Positions 43,226 through 53,767 of a DNA stretch of 64,000 nt are shown piece after piece. A program made the position numbers and the translations under genes. How positions within the stretch are numbered: position 1 is the stretch's first letter; each line of letters begins with the position of its first letter. This stretch comes from Sphaerulina vaccinii (lineage: Eukaryota; Ascomycota; Dothideomycetes; Mycosphaerellales; Mycosphaerellaceae), in NCBI GenBank assembly GCA_022570795.1, contig JAKUDP010000004.1:2418001-2482000 (forward strand), written 5' to 3'. The notes below the pieces were generated by a model. That model was not told the DNA's origin. It searched no databases and saw only the letters and a list, made by a program, of their open reading frames with translations.

Positions 43226-44342
43226 GATTGTAGTGTTGATGATTGTAAGTATATCTTGAGCTGATGGTGACGAAGAGGCTAAGGCTCAAACTTGTGGATA
43301 TAGATGTAGTAGGTATGAGGAGATCTAGGAAGGTGTAACAGGAAAAAAGGTGGTCCTCGTCCAGGGTACCTTCTGCTTATATTCGAAGCACGATCCGAGA
43401 TGAGCAGGAGCAACAGCTGTTCAGTCAGTTTCGACCCATTGCCGCCAGCAAGCGCTTTGCGAGCTTTTCGTCAGTTCAGTCTCAACGCAATCCCCTTGCA
43501 AAGCACTGCTACGTCGTGTTGCTGGTGAAAGAACTCCACCATCCTGCGGCAACGATGTCATAGTTCTCCATCACCTATTCTCGTGCCCGAGATAAGACGA
43601 CATGCCGCCATGCAAACCATCAGCTCCTAATTGTGGAACATATCCAGCAGCCAAACCACTGGCGAAGTAGCAACTTCGGTGCCTCCCTGCAATCGCTGTA
43701 AAGAGAATCGACTTGCGTCGCCAAGATTGCAAAGCTTCTCGCAACGCGACCAATGAACGGTACGTACTGAACTTTCATATGCTGCTGTCTGTTGCAGGAA
43801 GTGGATCGACGGGATGAGGTTAGAAACCACCATCCACGTCCAGCGTATCCAACGTGTTGCAGATGCTGCTAGTGCAGATGCGGACCGAAAGCATTCAGGG
43901 TCCTTCACTGGATCCGCCTGCAGGTCTTTCTTCGGCGTCAGATAGAACTGACATCACTGATAGTATCGTCCATGGATTGTTGCGACTGATTTTTGCGCAT
44001 GTATCCACAAATGCGCGACCTTTGTGACGGCCAATGTCGGAAGCGGTGGTGATGGTTGTGATGACATGACGTCGACTCTGTCAACAGATTAGACGCGGCG
44101 GTAGGGTATCGCGCCGAATGCGTGAAAAGTCTGAGGATGGCGATTGAACAATATCAGACCGGAGAGGCAGCGAAGACGACTGAAGGTAGCATTGTCGAAG
44201 ACCATCTTGCAGTTCAGTATCGTTCTTGCCAAGACTCAGCTTCTGATTTTACAAAGTGAGCTTAATTCGACAACAATAAACTCTTCTTCAGAAATCAACA
44301 TCTTTGGAAAGCAACCACAAAACATCAGTAACACCATCCATC
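43226..44342. other. Divergent intergenic region, HAD phosphatase and aldo-keto reductase
   Basis: This 1.1-kb stretch separates two divergently transcribed genes and must hold both promoters. No other gene is recognisable. Confidence 0.45.
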
Positions 44343-45323
44343 ATGTCTAACGGCAGGACTTTCACGCTCAACAATGGAGTCACCATCCCAGCGGTCGGCT
44401 TCGGAACTTTCGCCAACGAAGGCTCAAAAGGCGAGACCTACAAGGCAGTAACTGTCGCCCTCAAGACCGGATACCGCCATCTCGACTGCGCCTGGTTCTA
44501 CCAAAACGAGGGAGAAGTTGGAGATGCTGTCGCAGATTTCCTCAAAGATAACACATCCGTGAAGCGTAGCGACATCTTCATCTGCACAAAAGTATGGAAC
44601 CACCTCCACGAGCCAGAAGAAGTGAAGTGGTCACTTCAGAACTCGCTTGAGAAGCTGAAGGTGGACTATGTCGATCTTTTCTTGGTGCACTGGCCGATCG
44701 CGGCTGAGAAGGACGAGAAGACGATGCCAAAGTTGAACGAAAAGGGACAGTACGTGATCAAGGAGGAGTTGACGAAGAACCCACAGCCAACGTGGAGGGC
44801 GATGGAAGAGCTGTATGAGGCTGGGAAAGCTAGAGCTATCGGTGTTTCGAACTGGACGATTCCAGGTTTGAAGGACCTTCTCAGTTGGGCAAAGGTCAAG
44901 CCTGCTGTCAACCAGATCGAGATCCATCCTTTCCTGCCCAACGACGAGCTTGTGAAGTTCTGCTTCGAGAACGATGTGTTGACCGAGGCTTACTCGCCAC
45001 TCGGATCGCAGAACCAGGTCCCAACTACGGGAGAGAAGGTCAACACGAATGAGACCTTGAACAAGATCGCTGAGAAGGGCGGAAACTCGCTTGCACAGGT
45101 GTTGATCGCTTGGGGCATCCGAAGAGGATACGTTGTTCTACCAAAGAGCTCGACACCTTCACGAATTGAAAGCAACTTCAAGAGCATTGACTTGAGCGAT
45201 GAGGATTTCGAGGCTGTGAATGAGGTTGCCAAGGGTCGCCACACACGCTTCGTGAACATGAAGGGTGACTTCGGATACGACGTGTGGCCCGAGGACAGCA
45301 ACATTGCCGATGTCCAGAAGTAG
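44343..45323 (+). CDS. Aldo-keto reductase (GCY1/galacturonate-reductase type)
   Basis: This NADPH-dependent carbonyl reductase has the AKR catalytic tetrad: D48 in GYRHLDCAWFY, Y53, K83 in FICTKVWNH and H116 in LVHWP. The cofactor and barrel motifs GVSNWTIPGLKDLLSWA, VNQIEIHPFLP and VLPKSSTPSRIESNF are all present. The protein is 326 residues with the start at the ATG at 44343. An upstream extension uses TTG. Close relatives include glycerol dehydrogenases and D-galacturonate reductases, so sugar or pectin catabolism or osmolyte metabolism is possible, but the substrate cannot be read from sequence. Confidence 0.9.
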   Translation: MSNGRTFTLNNGVTIPAVGFGTFANEGSKGETYKAVTVALKTGYRHLDCAWFYQNEGEVGDAVADFLKDNTSVKRSDIFICTKVWNHLHEPEEVKWSLQNSLEKLKVDYVDLFLVHWPIAAEKDEKTMPKLNEKGQYVIKEELTKNPQPTWRAMEELYEAGKARAIGVSNWTIPGLKDLLSWAKVKPAVNQIEIHPFLPNDELVKFCFENDVLTEAYSPLGSQNQVPTTGEKVNTNETLNKIAEKGGNSLAQVLIAWGIRRGYVVLPKSSTPSRIESNFKSIDLSDEDFEAVNEVAKGRHTRFVNMKGDFGYDVWPEDSNIADVQK

Positions 45324-45985
45324 GACTTCGATTGATTGCCATATTGGAAGTGGCTGGAAGTGCAGCACACGATGCTGGTTCGAGGAGCTCGAGAGGGCGG
45401 AAACAGGCGACTAGCGCGGATAGAGCATTGCGCGAGATTGGTCCCAGCAAGTGGTCCCATAGCAAGACTATGAATAGCTTAGCAGATACCCTACAGGTGA
45501 AATGAGAGTATGCTTGATATCATGGACCATCGTGAGTGAAGGTACAAACGTCGTGCTGCATCGTAGTGCATGGCCAAGTACCTGGCACATCAGGAGTATG
45601 CGATCAGAAGACGGCGGACTATTCCACTTTTCCTTGAACACGAGAAGTGTACATCGCCCTTTGACTGTACGCCTGGTGAACCTGGGCTTGTTTCCACGAG
45701 AGGAGGGCATACAGTTGCATGGTCGTTGACGCTGCATGGGCGCTCCGTGACCACCATGAATAGCGGAACCGAACAAAAAGGGCAACACATAAGTCTTGCG
45801 TGGATTACAGTCAGATCCGTGGAAGCCAGTAGATCTGCGATAATTTGTAGCACGTGGGATCAATATCCTAAGCTGCCTCAATCTGTGCTCTGTATGGCCC
45901 GACGTCTGTCCATCAATTTCTGTCCGAGTCGTGGCTGTGCAGATATACTTGCTGGTGGTTATGCCAGCAATATGAGGAGAGCTAA
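45324..45985. other. Intergenic between convergent genes
   Basis: This 0.66-kb stretch between the 3' ends of the aldo-keto reductase and the - strand unknown gene has no recognisable feature. Confidence 0.45.
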
Positions 45986-47551
45986 TCATGCAAAGCTAGG
46001 GAAAGGTATGCGTGACGGCTGGTTTATGTCACCAGCTTCGGCGAGCGACACATTTGCCTTGCGTACGGAGAGCTCACGTTCATGAGCCTCAGTGTATTGT
46101 GCGAGTTCAGGAAGATACACATCAATCCTCGTTCTGACCCACGCGGCTTCTTCGTGTCTGTTTTGCACGGCAAGAATATGCGCACACTTGACAATCCTGT
46201 AATGCCACGAACGCTGCAAGGCATCATGTCTCGCTAAACTATCCCGAAAGTTTGGAGGGCACTTTGCCATATCTTCTGGAAAAAGCACTCGCAGTATTTT
46301 GAGCATTGGATCAGCTGAAGGTTTGGTCGGGTGGACTAGATGCAGGGCAGCAGCATCAATCATCCTGTACGACTCGTGCAATTCCAAGTTTCCCGTATCC
46401 TGCCGGCCTTCGAACGCGAAGGTATGAGGCACAATGTCTATCAGCTTGTCGAACATTCGCGGGTCCAAAGCGTGGCCTTTCTGCAGCTCAACATCTCCCA
46501 TTGAATTACTGGATCGTAGACGTCGTGTCAAGAGTCTGACCAGAAAGGAAGAAGTGTTGCCAAGTGGCAACCAAGCCATGTGATTCCAGGTACTTGCGTT
46601 TCGTGAATTATCGACATTTGACGTGCGGAGCTCGAACGCAGTGAAAAATTTGGGCAGTGCATTCTCCAACTTGTTTGCGTGAAGCGTGTGTACTCGTCCA
46701 GATGAGTCGTAACGCCAGGGCACACATACTTGGGTGTTAGTGAAAGCACTGAGGACATGTCCGCGCCACCGATATCTGTAAAGCATTTTCTTTGTAACGC
46801 TGTAGTTTGTGTTCCTTGGAGCACCTTCTGGAGCGTCAGGAGCCTGCACATCGAGCTTCATCCACTGCCAAATCTTGTCCTCGCGGCCTTCTCGGGCGAG
46901 GAAGAAAACCAAAAGGTCGATGAACTGAACGTTGTCTGCATAATCCGCGGATGCATATTTGCCACTCTCTAGGAGCCAGATGAAGACTCTCCGTCCAGGC
47001 TGAAGCTCTTCCAACAGCTTCGGTTTACGCGCATCGGGAACTGAGTCGTACTCCTTCTTGACGTTCTCCATACAAAGCTCAGCAACGCGAACAGAAGCTG
47101 CACCTTCACGTTCATACTCTTCGAGCAGTTCGATCGGATCTCTGTAAGGATTCTTTTGAAGCTCAACCTTCGCACTACCATAGCCCTTTGCACCTCTAAC
47201 CAGTAATGGATTCGTCAGAACTGATGCCATATGTTTCTGAGCAAAAACAGCTGACGAATGTATGCTGTTGTTATTGATCTGCGATGGCGAGGCATTTGCC
47301 TCGTAGCGTTTCTTCCTGTCATCCTGAATGCTGGTCGGATGTGCCGCGTCCAAATGTCTTCGAAACGAGCTTGTCAGGGCTGTCAAGAGCCGTTTCGACT
47401 CATTGGTGGTCAAGGGCGCATTGCCATTGGGATGAATCTTGTCCGCGAGACTCTTGAGACCTTGCACGACGCCAGTTTTCTTCATTCTCCTGGCATGGGT
47501 GTGGCGAGCAAACATGATCAGATGGTTGAAGACACCATCTGCATCGCTCAC
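45986..47551 (-). CDS. Conserved fungal protein of unknown function
   Basis: The reading frame encodes 521 residues from a GTG. The first in-frame ATG is at 47515 (MFARHTHARR), and an upstream exon is possible: an ATG at 47735 opens MALDVDIEAVKRSRSR..LLPRRRSYAG in another frame, which would look like a mitochondrial leader if spliced in. I cannot resolve the start. The body is helical and well-behaved, including NPYRDPIELLEEYEREGAASVRVAELCMENVKKEYDSVPDARKPKL, VQFIDLLVFFLAREGREDKIWQWM and YLPELAQYTEAHERELSVRKANV. This looks like the pattern of mitochondrial RNA- or ribosome-associated helical-repeat proteins, but no named domain is clear. No catalytic motif was seen. Confidence 0.6.
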   Translation of the reverse strand: MSDADGVFNHLIMFARHTHARRMKKTGVVQGLKSLADKIHPNGNAPLTTNESKRLLTALTSSFRRHLDAAHPTSIQDDRKKRYEANASPSQINNNSIHSSAVFAQKHMASVLTNPLLVRGAKGYGSAKVELQKNPYRDPIELLEEYEREGAASVRVAELCMENVKKEYDSVPDARKPKLLEELQPGRRVFIWLLESGKYASADYADNVQFIDLLVFFLAREGREDKIWQWMKLDVQAPDAPEGAPRNTNYSVTKKMLYRYRWRGHVLSAFTNTQVCVPWRYDSSGRVHTLHANKLENALPKFFTAFELRTSNVDNSRNASTWNHMAWLPLGNTSSFLVRLLTRRLRSSNSMGDVELQKGHALDPRMFDKLIDIVPHTFAFEGRQDTGNLELHESYRMIDAAALHLVHPTKPSADPMLKILRVLFPEDMAKCPPNFRDSLARHDALQRSWHYRIVKCAHILAVQNRHEEAAWVRTRIDVYLPELAQYTEAHERELSVRKANVSLAEAGDINQPSRIPFPSFA

Positions 47552-47977
47552 GGGACTTCTGTGATGACCCAGCTGATTGATATAGCTTGTCGCGTTGATA
47601 CATGTCGTTAAGCAGAAGCAAATAGAGTTTTGAGAAGGTCACCACCCCTGCATAGCTGCGTCTTCTTGGCAAGAGCGAACAAGAACAACGCGACCTTGAA
47701 CGCTTCACTGCTTCAATATCCACATCCAAAGCCACTTGCTGCGTTCTCCATCACTCTCATCCAAGGGTCGCAAGACACTGACGCTTTGCGCTCTTCTATT
47801 TAATTAGGTCTCCGGACATTGGCTCAGCGCAGCCTTCGTTGTCCACCGAGACCTCTTTCACGCTTTCTGCCAGCAGCAGCAGCAGCCTTGCATCGGCCAC
47901 GGCATCGTACGAACCACGAACGGCACACCTCATCTCCAGATTCCTTCTGCGAATCACATATCACATCCACAATCACA
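47552..47977. promoter_or_regulatory. Divergent promoter, unknown gene and DEF1
   Basis: This 426-nt region lies between the - strand unknown gene and DEF1. An AT-rich TTAATTAGG lies near 47801. The DEF1 leader is CT- and CA-rich. Confidence 0.4.
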
Positions 47978-50900
47978 ATGTCGGAAGGCGAAGGTAGATC
48001 TGTCCCTTCGAGGGGCAGAAGCTCTGTTAGAGGAGGAAGAGGTGGCATCAGCCGCGGTGGTCCTCGCGGTGGCAGAAAGGTTAATGGCACAGCGAACGAC
48101 GCAGCGGCGATTGAAGAGTCACTGGAAGATCAGGGCGAGATCGGCGAATTGAAGAAGAAGTACTCTTCACAGCTATCCGTGATCAGGGATATATACCCAG
48201 ACTGGACCGATACCGACCTTGTGTTGGCTCTCGAAGAGGCTGGTGGCGACGCTGACGCGGCTGTCGACAAGATCTCGCAGGGCGCAATCTCACAATTCGC
48301 AGAGGTGAAGAAGCCCAAGGATCGCGCTCGCTCAAAGGTTCCCGCCGAGCCGACAACTGCAGGCGCTTCTGATCGACCTCCATTCAGCACTAGGGGTGCG
48401 CGTGGCAGAGGCGGCTTCGAAGGTGCACGCGGTGGTCGTGGTCGCGCTGTAGACCGTGGCAGAGGTGGATTCCGTGGCGGTCGAGGTGGTCACGCGACCA
48501 CGAATGGAGTCGACAAAGATGCCAGCGCCGCTTCTGTACCCACTACGGAGTCGAGCGCATGGGATACGTCAGCATCTACTGAGGCCGCTGGAGCATGGGA
48601 TAACACACCGGCAGAGCCAATCAAGAACACCGCGGATAGTGGCGATGGAGTCTTGGGCACGGTCACTGCGATTGACCCTCCGCTCGCTGCCAGCACTCAA
48701 CCAGCAAAAAGCAGTATCGTAGAGCAGGGTGGAGCGAAGAAGAGCTGGGCGAGCATGTTTGCGAAGCCAAAGGCTGCGCCCGCACCTGTTCCACAGAAGC
48801 AGATACTCACCAGACAGCCTCAGCCTGTAGAGCTGGATGCAACTGAGCAAGCGCTTCCAGAGCCGGCTCAAGCTGCCACAGAGTTCGCGGAGGAGACTAC
48901 GGCAGAGCTAGAGGAAGTTGCAGAGGCTGCTGCTCCGATTGAGCCACAGTCGGTGGAGTCTGCCGCGATTGCAGAGACCGCGACTGCCCCTGTACAGCAC
49001 CCAGCAACATCAGAGTCTGAAGGTCTCACACTAACACCGTCTAAGGATCCATTGACTGAAGAGAACGTTGAACATCTGCCAGACGAGTCTAATCCACCTG
49101 CCACGCAGACTGTAGCCAGCACGGCCGGCTCCATCGATCCACGAAACCTGACACCCGCTCCGACCCAGCAGGCACCAATCGGTAGACCGCCAGTTGGAGG
49201 GTACGCCACTGTTGCAGCTCGTTCCTTGACTGGAGCTGGTGGCAGGAGCGCATCTTTCCAGCGCCGAGTACAAGAGCAACAGGAGGCGGTGGTTATGCCA
49301 GGACACAATGCAGTAGACAGAGCTGCGGTGCAGTTCGGCAGCATGGGCTTGAACGGCGAAGCCGGTCCAGACGTCGACGAAGAGCGAGAAGAGCCAGAGA
49401 CTCGACACGCTCCGCAACACTCTCCTCCTGCGCAACCACGCACTTCACTTCCACCCGCTCCCCGCCAGGCTTCTGCGACGCAGGAGCCGGTGCTGCCCGA
49501 AGCACAAGCTCAAGCACCAGTCCAAGCTCAACCCACGCCAAAGCAGGCTCCAGGTCTTCCTCCCGCATCAGTACAGAACCAGCAACAGATTCAAGATCCT
49601 TCACTCGGACAGGCTCCTTCACTCGGACAGGCTCCTTCGCAGGACCAACAATACCATCAGGGATACAATCAATATGGCCGAAGCTATGGTCAGCCTCAGA
49701 GCCTTCCTGGCGGACAACAGGACAATGGTGCGCAGCAGCAGCAGAAGCCATACGACCCATTCAGCCATCAAGCACAACATTCACAATACGATCAGTACGG
49801 CCAACCACAGCAGCATCATCAACAAGCGCAGCATCAGTCTGGGTTTGGTGGGCTGTCGTCTGCACCCGGCGACTTCTCATCGTACTACACCAGCGATGCC
49901 CCACGTAATAACAACTACCAGCAGTACTATGGCGGCTCTTACGGCGCCGGCCAGGACTCGAGGCAGCAGGCTGGACAACCTCAGTCTCATGACCCCACGA
50001 TCGGGCAGCAACGCTCCGCGAGTGGTTACGGTGCGGGAGCGAGTGATAACGCTTTTGCATCCCAAGGTCATCAGCAGGCACAGTCGCGCTTTGCTGAAGC
50101 ACCAGGATCTGGCCACAATACGCCAAACCCAGTCGCCGCCAGTCAGCAACAGCCCTCGCAGTCGGCTCAAGGTCAGCAATCGCTGCATCAGCAGCAGCAA
50201 CCAAGTCACGGAATCCCTCATGGCGGCTTCCCCAGCCAACAAGCAGCTGCCGCAGCCGGGTATCCATACGGTCATCCGTATTATCCTAGTGCGTACCCAC
50301 AAGCTTACGCCAACCAGTTCCAAGGCTACGGACAACAGTATGGAGGTGGATCTGGATATGGTGCAGCTCAGGGAGGATATCAAGGCAAGCAGCAGCAGCA
50401 ATCGCAGCCGCAAGCCAGCAGCTACGGCGCTCCACACAGTTATGGATCCTCATACGACCAGCACTCGTCCTCGCCTGCGAATGTGCATGCATACGGTCAA
50501 AACCAGCGCAGCGCTAGTGGCATGGGCGCTTCACTTGGAGGTCTTGATGAATATGGTCGCAGCTCTGCTCAGCCTGGTTCACACCAGCAAAGCAGTGGCT
50601 TTGGAGGCACTCACGATCCATTCGCACGCTCGACTTCTGGGTTTGGTGCTCAGAGCGGATACGGACAGCAAAACATCAGTGGACAGGAGGATTCACTGAA
50701 GGCATTTGACAATGCCAAGAGTGGCCCATCGCCATCCTTGGGACAACCAGGTCGCCCAGGCTCTGCCGCCAACAGTGCTGTCGGAAACGCTCAATCAGGT
50801 CTGCCACCGCCACAGCAAGCTCAGCATGCTGGCTTTGGTGGAGGATATCCAGGTTTCCAAGGTCAAGGTTCTTACAACTCTCTTGGAGGACTCGGCGGTC

Positions 50901-51028
50901 ACCAAGCCCAGCAAGGGCAACAAGGCCAGCAGAGCTACGGCTATGGAGGAGGATTCAACCAGACGTACGGCGGTTATGGCCAGCAGACTAGAGGTGGCTG
51001 GGGACAGAACTACACCTCACAGCAGTAG
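47978..51028 (+). CDS. DEF1: Def1-like RNA polymerase II degradation factor
   Basis: Def1 helps ubiquitinate and remove stalled RNA polymerase II after DNA damage. The start is the ATG at 47978 (MSEGEGRSVPSRGRSSVRGGRGG); 159 codons-worth of upstream frame only uses TTG. The N-terminus is RG-rich. At about residues 50-95, KKKYSSQLSVIRDIYPDWTDTDLVLALEEAGGDADAAVDKI is a CUE-like ubiquitin-binding domain. A long low-complexity region rich in Q, G, S, P, A and Y follows, typical of Def1 and consistent with the processing and oligomerisation behaviour known from yeast. The last part carries YGQQ and GYGG repeats. The annotated frame ends with TAG after TSQQ, giving 1016 residues. An in-frame extension is described separately. 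Confidence 0.85.
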   Translation: MSEGEGRSVPSRGRSSVRGGRGGISRGGPRGGRKVNGTANDAAAIEESLEDQGEIGELKKKYSSQLSVIRDIYPDWTDTDLVLALEEAGGDADAAVDKISQGAISQFAEVKKPKDRARSKVPAEPTTAGASDRPPFSTRGARGRGGFEGARGGRGRAVDRGRGGFRGGRGGHATTNGVDKDASAASVPTTESSAWDTSASTEAAGAWDNTPAEPIKNTADSGDGVLGTVTAIDPPLAASTQPAKSSIVEQGGAKKSWASMFAKPKAAPAPVPQKQILTRQPQPVELDATEQALPEPAQAATEFAEETTAELEEVAEAAAPIEPQSVESAAIAETATAPVQHPATSESEGLTLTPSKDPLTEENVEHLPDESNPPATQTVASTAGSIDPRNLTPAPTQQAPIGRPPVGGYATVAARSLTGAGGRSASFQRRVQEQQEAVVMPGHNAVDRAAVQFGSMGLNGEAGPDVDEEREEPETRHAPQHSPPAQPRTSLPPAPRQASATQEPVLPEAQAQAPVQAQPTPKQAPGLPPASVQNQQQIQDPSLGQAPSLGQAPSQDQQYHQGYNQYGRSYGQPQSLPGGQQDNGAQQQQKPYDPFSHQAQHSQYDQYGQPQQHHQQAQHQSGFGGLSSAPGDFSSYYTSDAPRNNNYQQYYGGSYGAGQDSRQQAGQPQSHDPTIGQQRSASGYGAGASDNAFASQGHQQAQSRFAEAPGSGHNTPNPVAASQQQPSQSAQGQQSLHQQQQPSHGIPHGGFPSQQAAAAAGYPYGHPYYPSAYPQAYANQFQGYGQQYGGGSGYGAAQGGYQGKQQQQSQPQASSYGAPHSYGSSYDQHSSSPANVHAYGQNQRSASGMGASLGGLDEYGRSSAQPGSHQQSSGFGGTHDPFARSTSGFGAQSGYGQQNISGQEDSLKAFDNAKSGPSPSLGQPGRPGSAANSAVGNAQSGLPPPQQAQHAGFGGGYPGFQGQGSYNSLGGLGGHQAQQGQQGQQSYGYGGGFNQTYGGYGQQTRGGWGQNYTSQQ

Positions 51029-51241
51029 GATGCCAAGCTGCCGTTCCATTTCAACCCCAATGATCCCTCAGGCGACAAATATTTTCGACAAATTGAACGT
51101 GAGCGTGTGGAGCGTGAGCACGAGCGTGAGCGTGTTCAGCGTTTGCAGCAGATGGCGGAGAACGCTGAACCCGATTATCCAATCTACCAAAAGGAGCCAC
51201 AAGGAGAGCGCAAGCGGAAGAATAAGGGCTCGAAAGGATGA
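51029..51241 (+). other. Protein-like in-frame extension after the DEF1 stop
   Basis: The 70 codons directly after the TAG (51026-51028) stay open in the DEF1 frame and end at TGA (51239-51241). They read as a credible peptide: DAKLPFHFNPNDPSGDKYFRQ, then an (RE)-rich stretch with QRLQQMAENAEPDYPIY and a basic end KRKNKGSKG. The stop follows CAG CAG, so it could be a single C-to-T change from CAG. Readthrough, a nonsense mutation, a sequencing error or chance are all possible. Confidence 0.4.
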
Positions 51242-51838
51242 TCAAACCTGTACGATATTACCACGACACCCTTTTGCAACATTCGACTCTTTCACAATCA
51301 TTGCTTGCGATTCATCGGCGTACGGGACACGAAAGATTGGGAGGCATCTTCTCAGCGAAAAGCTGGAATAGCACGACTTTTGAAAACAAATGACTACATA
51401 GCTGAATATCAATCGCTGCATAGCAGTTATCTGATCATCTTGAGACAACTTTGCCTACTAACACTGATCAAGTCGAGCTCATCTCCATCAACCAGCAAGT
51501 GCCAGGTTATTGTGTTCCTAGACAGAGCTCATTGCCCTTCATCTACAGGCCTAGATCCACATTTGATCGCATGCTGCCATACCATACCCTCATCGACCAC
51601 GTGATGCTCGGACCTACCTCAACTCTTAGACGCGTGCTGTTGCGTGCCAGGAACAAACCATACTATGTCATAGCCACTACTTGTCTGTCGTCAGCTTCAG
51701 CCAGATAAGTGCGATACTCGTGCCTGCAATGCCAGTTCCGTATGAAGTGTCCTTGTACTCGTAAGCAGTTCCACTTTCCATCTTCATCTTCTTTCCCTTC
51801 TCTTCTCTTCCATTACCAACAGCAAAACCGCAACCATC
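51242..51838. other. Intergenic, DEF1 to membrane protein gene
   Basis: After the possible DEF1 extension this 0.6-kb stretch has no recognisable coding frame. Confidence 0.45.
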
Positions 51839-52879
51839 ATGCCTTCGCAGCGAGACTTCAAGCCCAAACCCAAGGACTCTGGCATCGACAAGAAACTCAT
51901 CCCGACACCCTTCGTCAAAGCGCCTTCGTCTCTCGCTCCCTTCCTCGAACGTCTCGATCCGAAACTCGTCCATATTACACATATCGATCGCACGAAATCT
52001 TCTGTGAAGAAGAATATCTTTCTCATACCTGTACTGCTCAATTCTACGATTGCTGCGTTGTTGCTTTGGAGGTTGTGGTATGCTTTGCCTAAGTACTGGA
52101 TTCTGGCGCAGACGATTTTGGGATATGTGACGAGTGCTACGGTTGATGTGGAGAGGAGTACGAGGAAGCAGCAGATATGGATTCTGTTGAAGAGGACACT
52201 CATGATGGCGTTTGATTTCCTGTTGTTCAGATTCGTGGGACCGTGGCCGCTGACGTTCTTCTTTGAACAACCTGCCAATCCTTGCTCGTATCGTTGGAAG
52301 GTGGGATTCAAGGATAAGGAGGTTGTGGTGAGAGTTAGTAGGAATTGGTCTACAGACGACTTGATGCAAGGTGTCAGACAAGGCGAAGAGAACGCTTTCT
52401 TCAAGACGAGGATATTACCGGCCATCAATGCAGAGGAGATGAGGAAAACTGGGTATCTCATGATGAATGAGAGTTGGGATTTGGAGTTTGAGCTCATGCT
52501 GGATGCGCATACTCTTATCAAACAGAAGGAGTTGAGAGAGGAAGATGTGGATAAGGTCGTTTTTGCGTATATGGATGAAGGGAATGGATGGGTTATGTGG
52601 AAGTGGGAGGATGAGGATGTTATTGAAGGGAGGAGAAAGAAGGTCGTGCTATTCAAGGAGGTTCTGACGAAGCTTGGGAAGGAGTCGTTGTTCTGGAGAT
52701 GGACAGAGATTGTGGAAGAGGAGAGGGACGCTGATGGAGGATTCACAGCGAAGAGACAAGAGAGGGTTGTTGAGAGGGTGAAGAGTGAGTTTCAGAAGGA
52801 GGGAGTGGATTTTGAGGAAATTGTGAGAGGTATTGGTGGTTTGGATGAGGTGCCTGCTGCTGCCGCTGCTTCGAAGTAG
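51839..52879 (+). CDS. Conserved fungal integral membrane protein, unknown function
   Basis: This 346-residue frame has one start codon choice, the ATG at 51839 (MPSQRDFKPKPKDSGIDKK). LIPTPFVKAPSSLAPFLERLDPKLVHITHID is a hydrophilic N-terminal segment with a distinctive LDPKLVHITHID pattern. Two membrane segments follow near 61-80 (NIFLIPVLLNSTIAALLLWR) and 108-130 (ILLKRTLMMAFDFLLFRFVG). The C-terminal two thirds is charged and helical (EEDVDKVVFAYMDEG, LGKESLFWRWTEIVEEERD), with an alanine-rich end. This reads as a conserved fungal family of unknown function. No catalytic motif is visible. Confidence 0.7.
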   Translation: MPSQRDFKPKPKDSGIDKKLIPTPFVKAPSSLAPFLERLDPKLVHITHIDRTKSSVKKNIFLIPVLLNSTIAALLLWRLWYALPKYWILAQTILGYVTSATVDVERSTRKQQIWILLKRTLMMAFDFLLFRFVGPWPLTFFFEQPANPCSYRWKVGFKDKEVVVRVSRNWSTDDLMQGVRQGEENAFFKTRILPAINAEEMRKTGYLMMNESWDLEFELMLDAHTLIKQKELREEDVDKVVFAYMDEGNGWVMWKWEDEDVIEGRRKKVVLFKEVLTKLGKESLFWRWTEIVEEERDADGGFTAKRQERVVERVKSEFQKEGVDFEEIVRGIGGLDEVPAAAAASK

Positions 52880-53155
52880 AAGCTATTGGCATGCTCTAGC
52901 CCTCACGCACAGGCACGCCCACTTAGTCTCTGGCTAAGACTGTACCCTGGTTCCGATGCCCTGGCGCTCCTTGTGGCGGCTTCCTCGTAGTACGTCCGAT
53001 GTGTACGCAACTAACATGCACTCTCTCAGCGACCTTGGAAGTCTCCGTTCCTGGAACGAATGCTCATCCGGTCCCTCGGCTGCTGACAGACTCGCGAGAT
53101 CAAGGCCGCCGATGTTCCAAGCAGCTACAAAGCCTGAATGGCAGAGCGTATGGTC

Positions 53156-53767
53156 TCATGCCAGCTGTGGCGCCATCACAAACCAATCGCGATCATAGGA
53201 TCTGCCGCTGCCCATCGCATCGCATCCGTCAATGTTCTGCCACTCCCTTGGCTCCTGTGAGTGGTCTGCGAATGACAACTCATAGAACGTCCACTGCTCG
53301 CCCTTTATAACCCTGGAACTGAGCTTCACCTTGCCGTCCGCTAGCCCGACGAATGCCTCCATAGTCCCATTACGCCTGTCAACCTGGAATCTCATCTCTA
53401 CCAGGAAATCGCTCAGCCTATGAAACTCATCGGTAAACTCCCTAAGTTTGCCAGCGCCGTCCGTGAGCAGAACATGGACACACTGCATCCTCTCTGGATG
53501 CTGCCTAGGCATTGAACTTGCTTGCTTCCGCATGATCTTTGCGTCCTCGTATCGCCCTGTTACTTCAAATCGATTGTCACCATAGAAAAGCGGGAGCGCT
53601 TCGCTCCGCAACAGACGACAGGTTCGTGTGATGGATGGCTGCGTCCAGAGCTCGAAGTTTGTGCGGCAGATGGTATGGTCCCAATCGATCATTTTTTGCG
53701 AGATCTGGTCTTCCTCCTTGATGAGTACGGTGAATCCGAGGACGCGAACAACAAGCTCCAGTGGCAA
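53156..53767 (-). pseudogene. F-box-like paralogue 1, start unresolved
   Basis: The frame carries LPLELVVRVLGFTVLI, PSITRTCRLLRSEALPLFYGDNRF and a downstream helical part, closely matching the paralogues at 54.4 and 55.7 kb. Upstream, the match extends to EHFRLLDLPLELV but the frame contains no ATG before a TGA near 53870; the nearest ATGs are in other frames and no acceptable intron joins them. The codon at 53767 is TTG. The gene is therefore either decayed at its 5' end or starts on an exon I cannot see. It ends normally at 53156 with WFVMAPQLA. Confidence 0.5.

Noticed and set aside
47400..47735. 111-codon - strand frame (MALDVDIEAV...) as a separate gene
   Set aside because: It overlaps the unknown conserved gene in another frame. 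Only its first part could be a real exon of that gene, and I could not confirm a splice junction.
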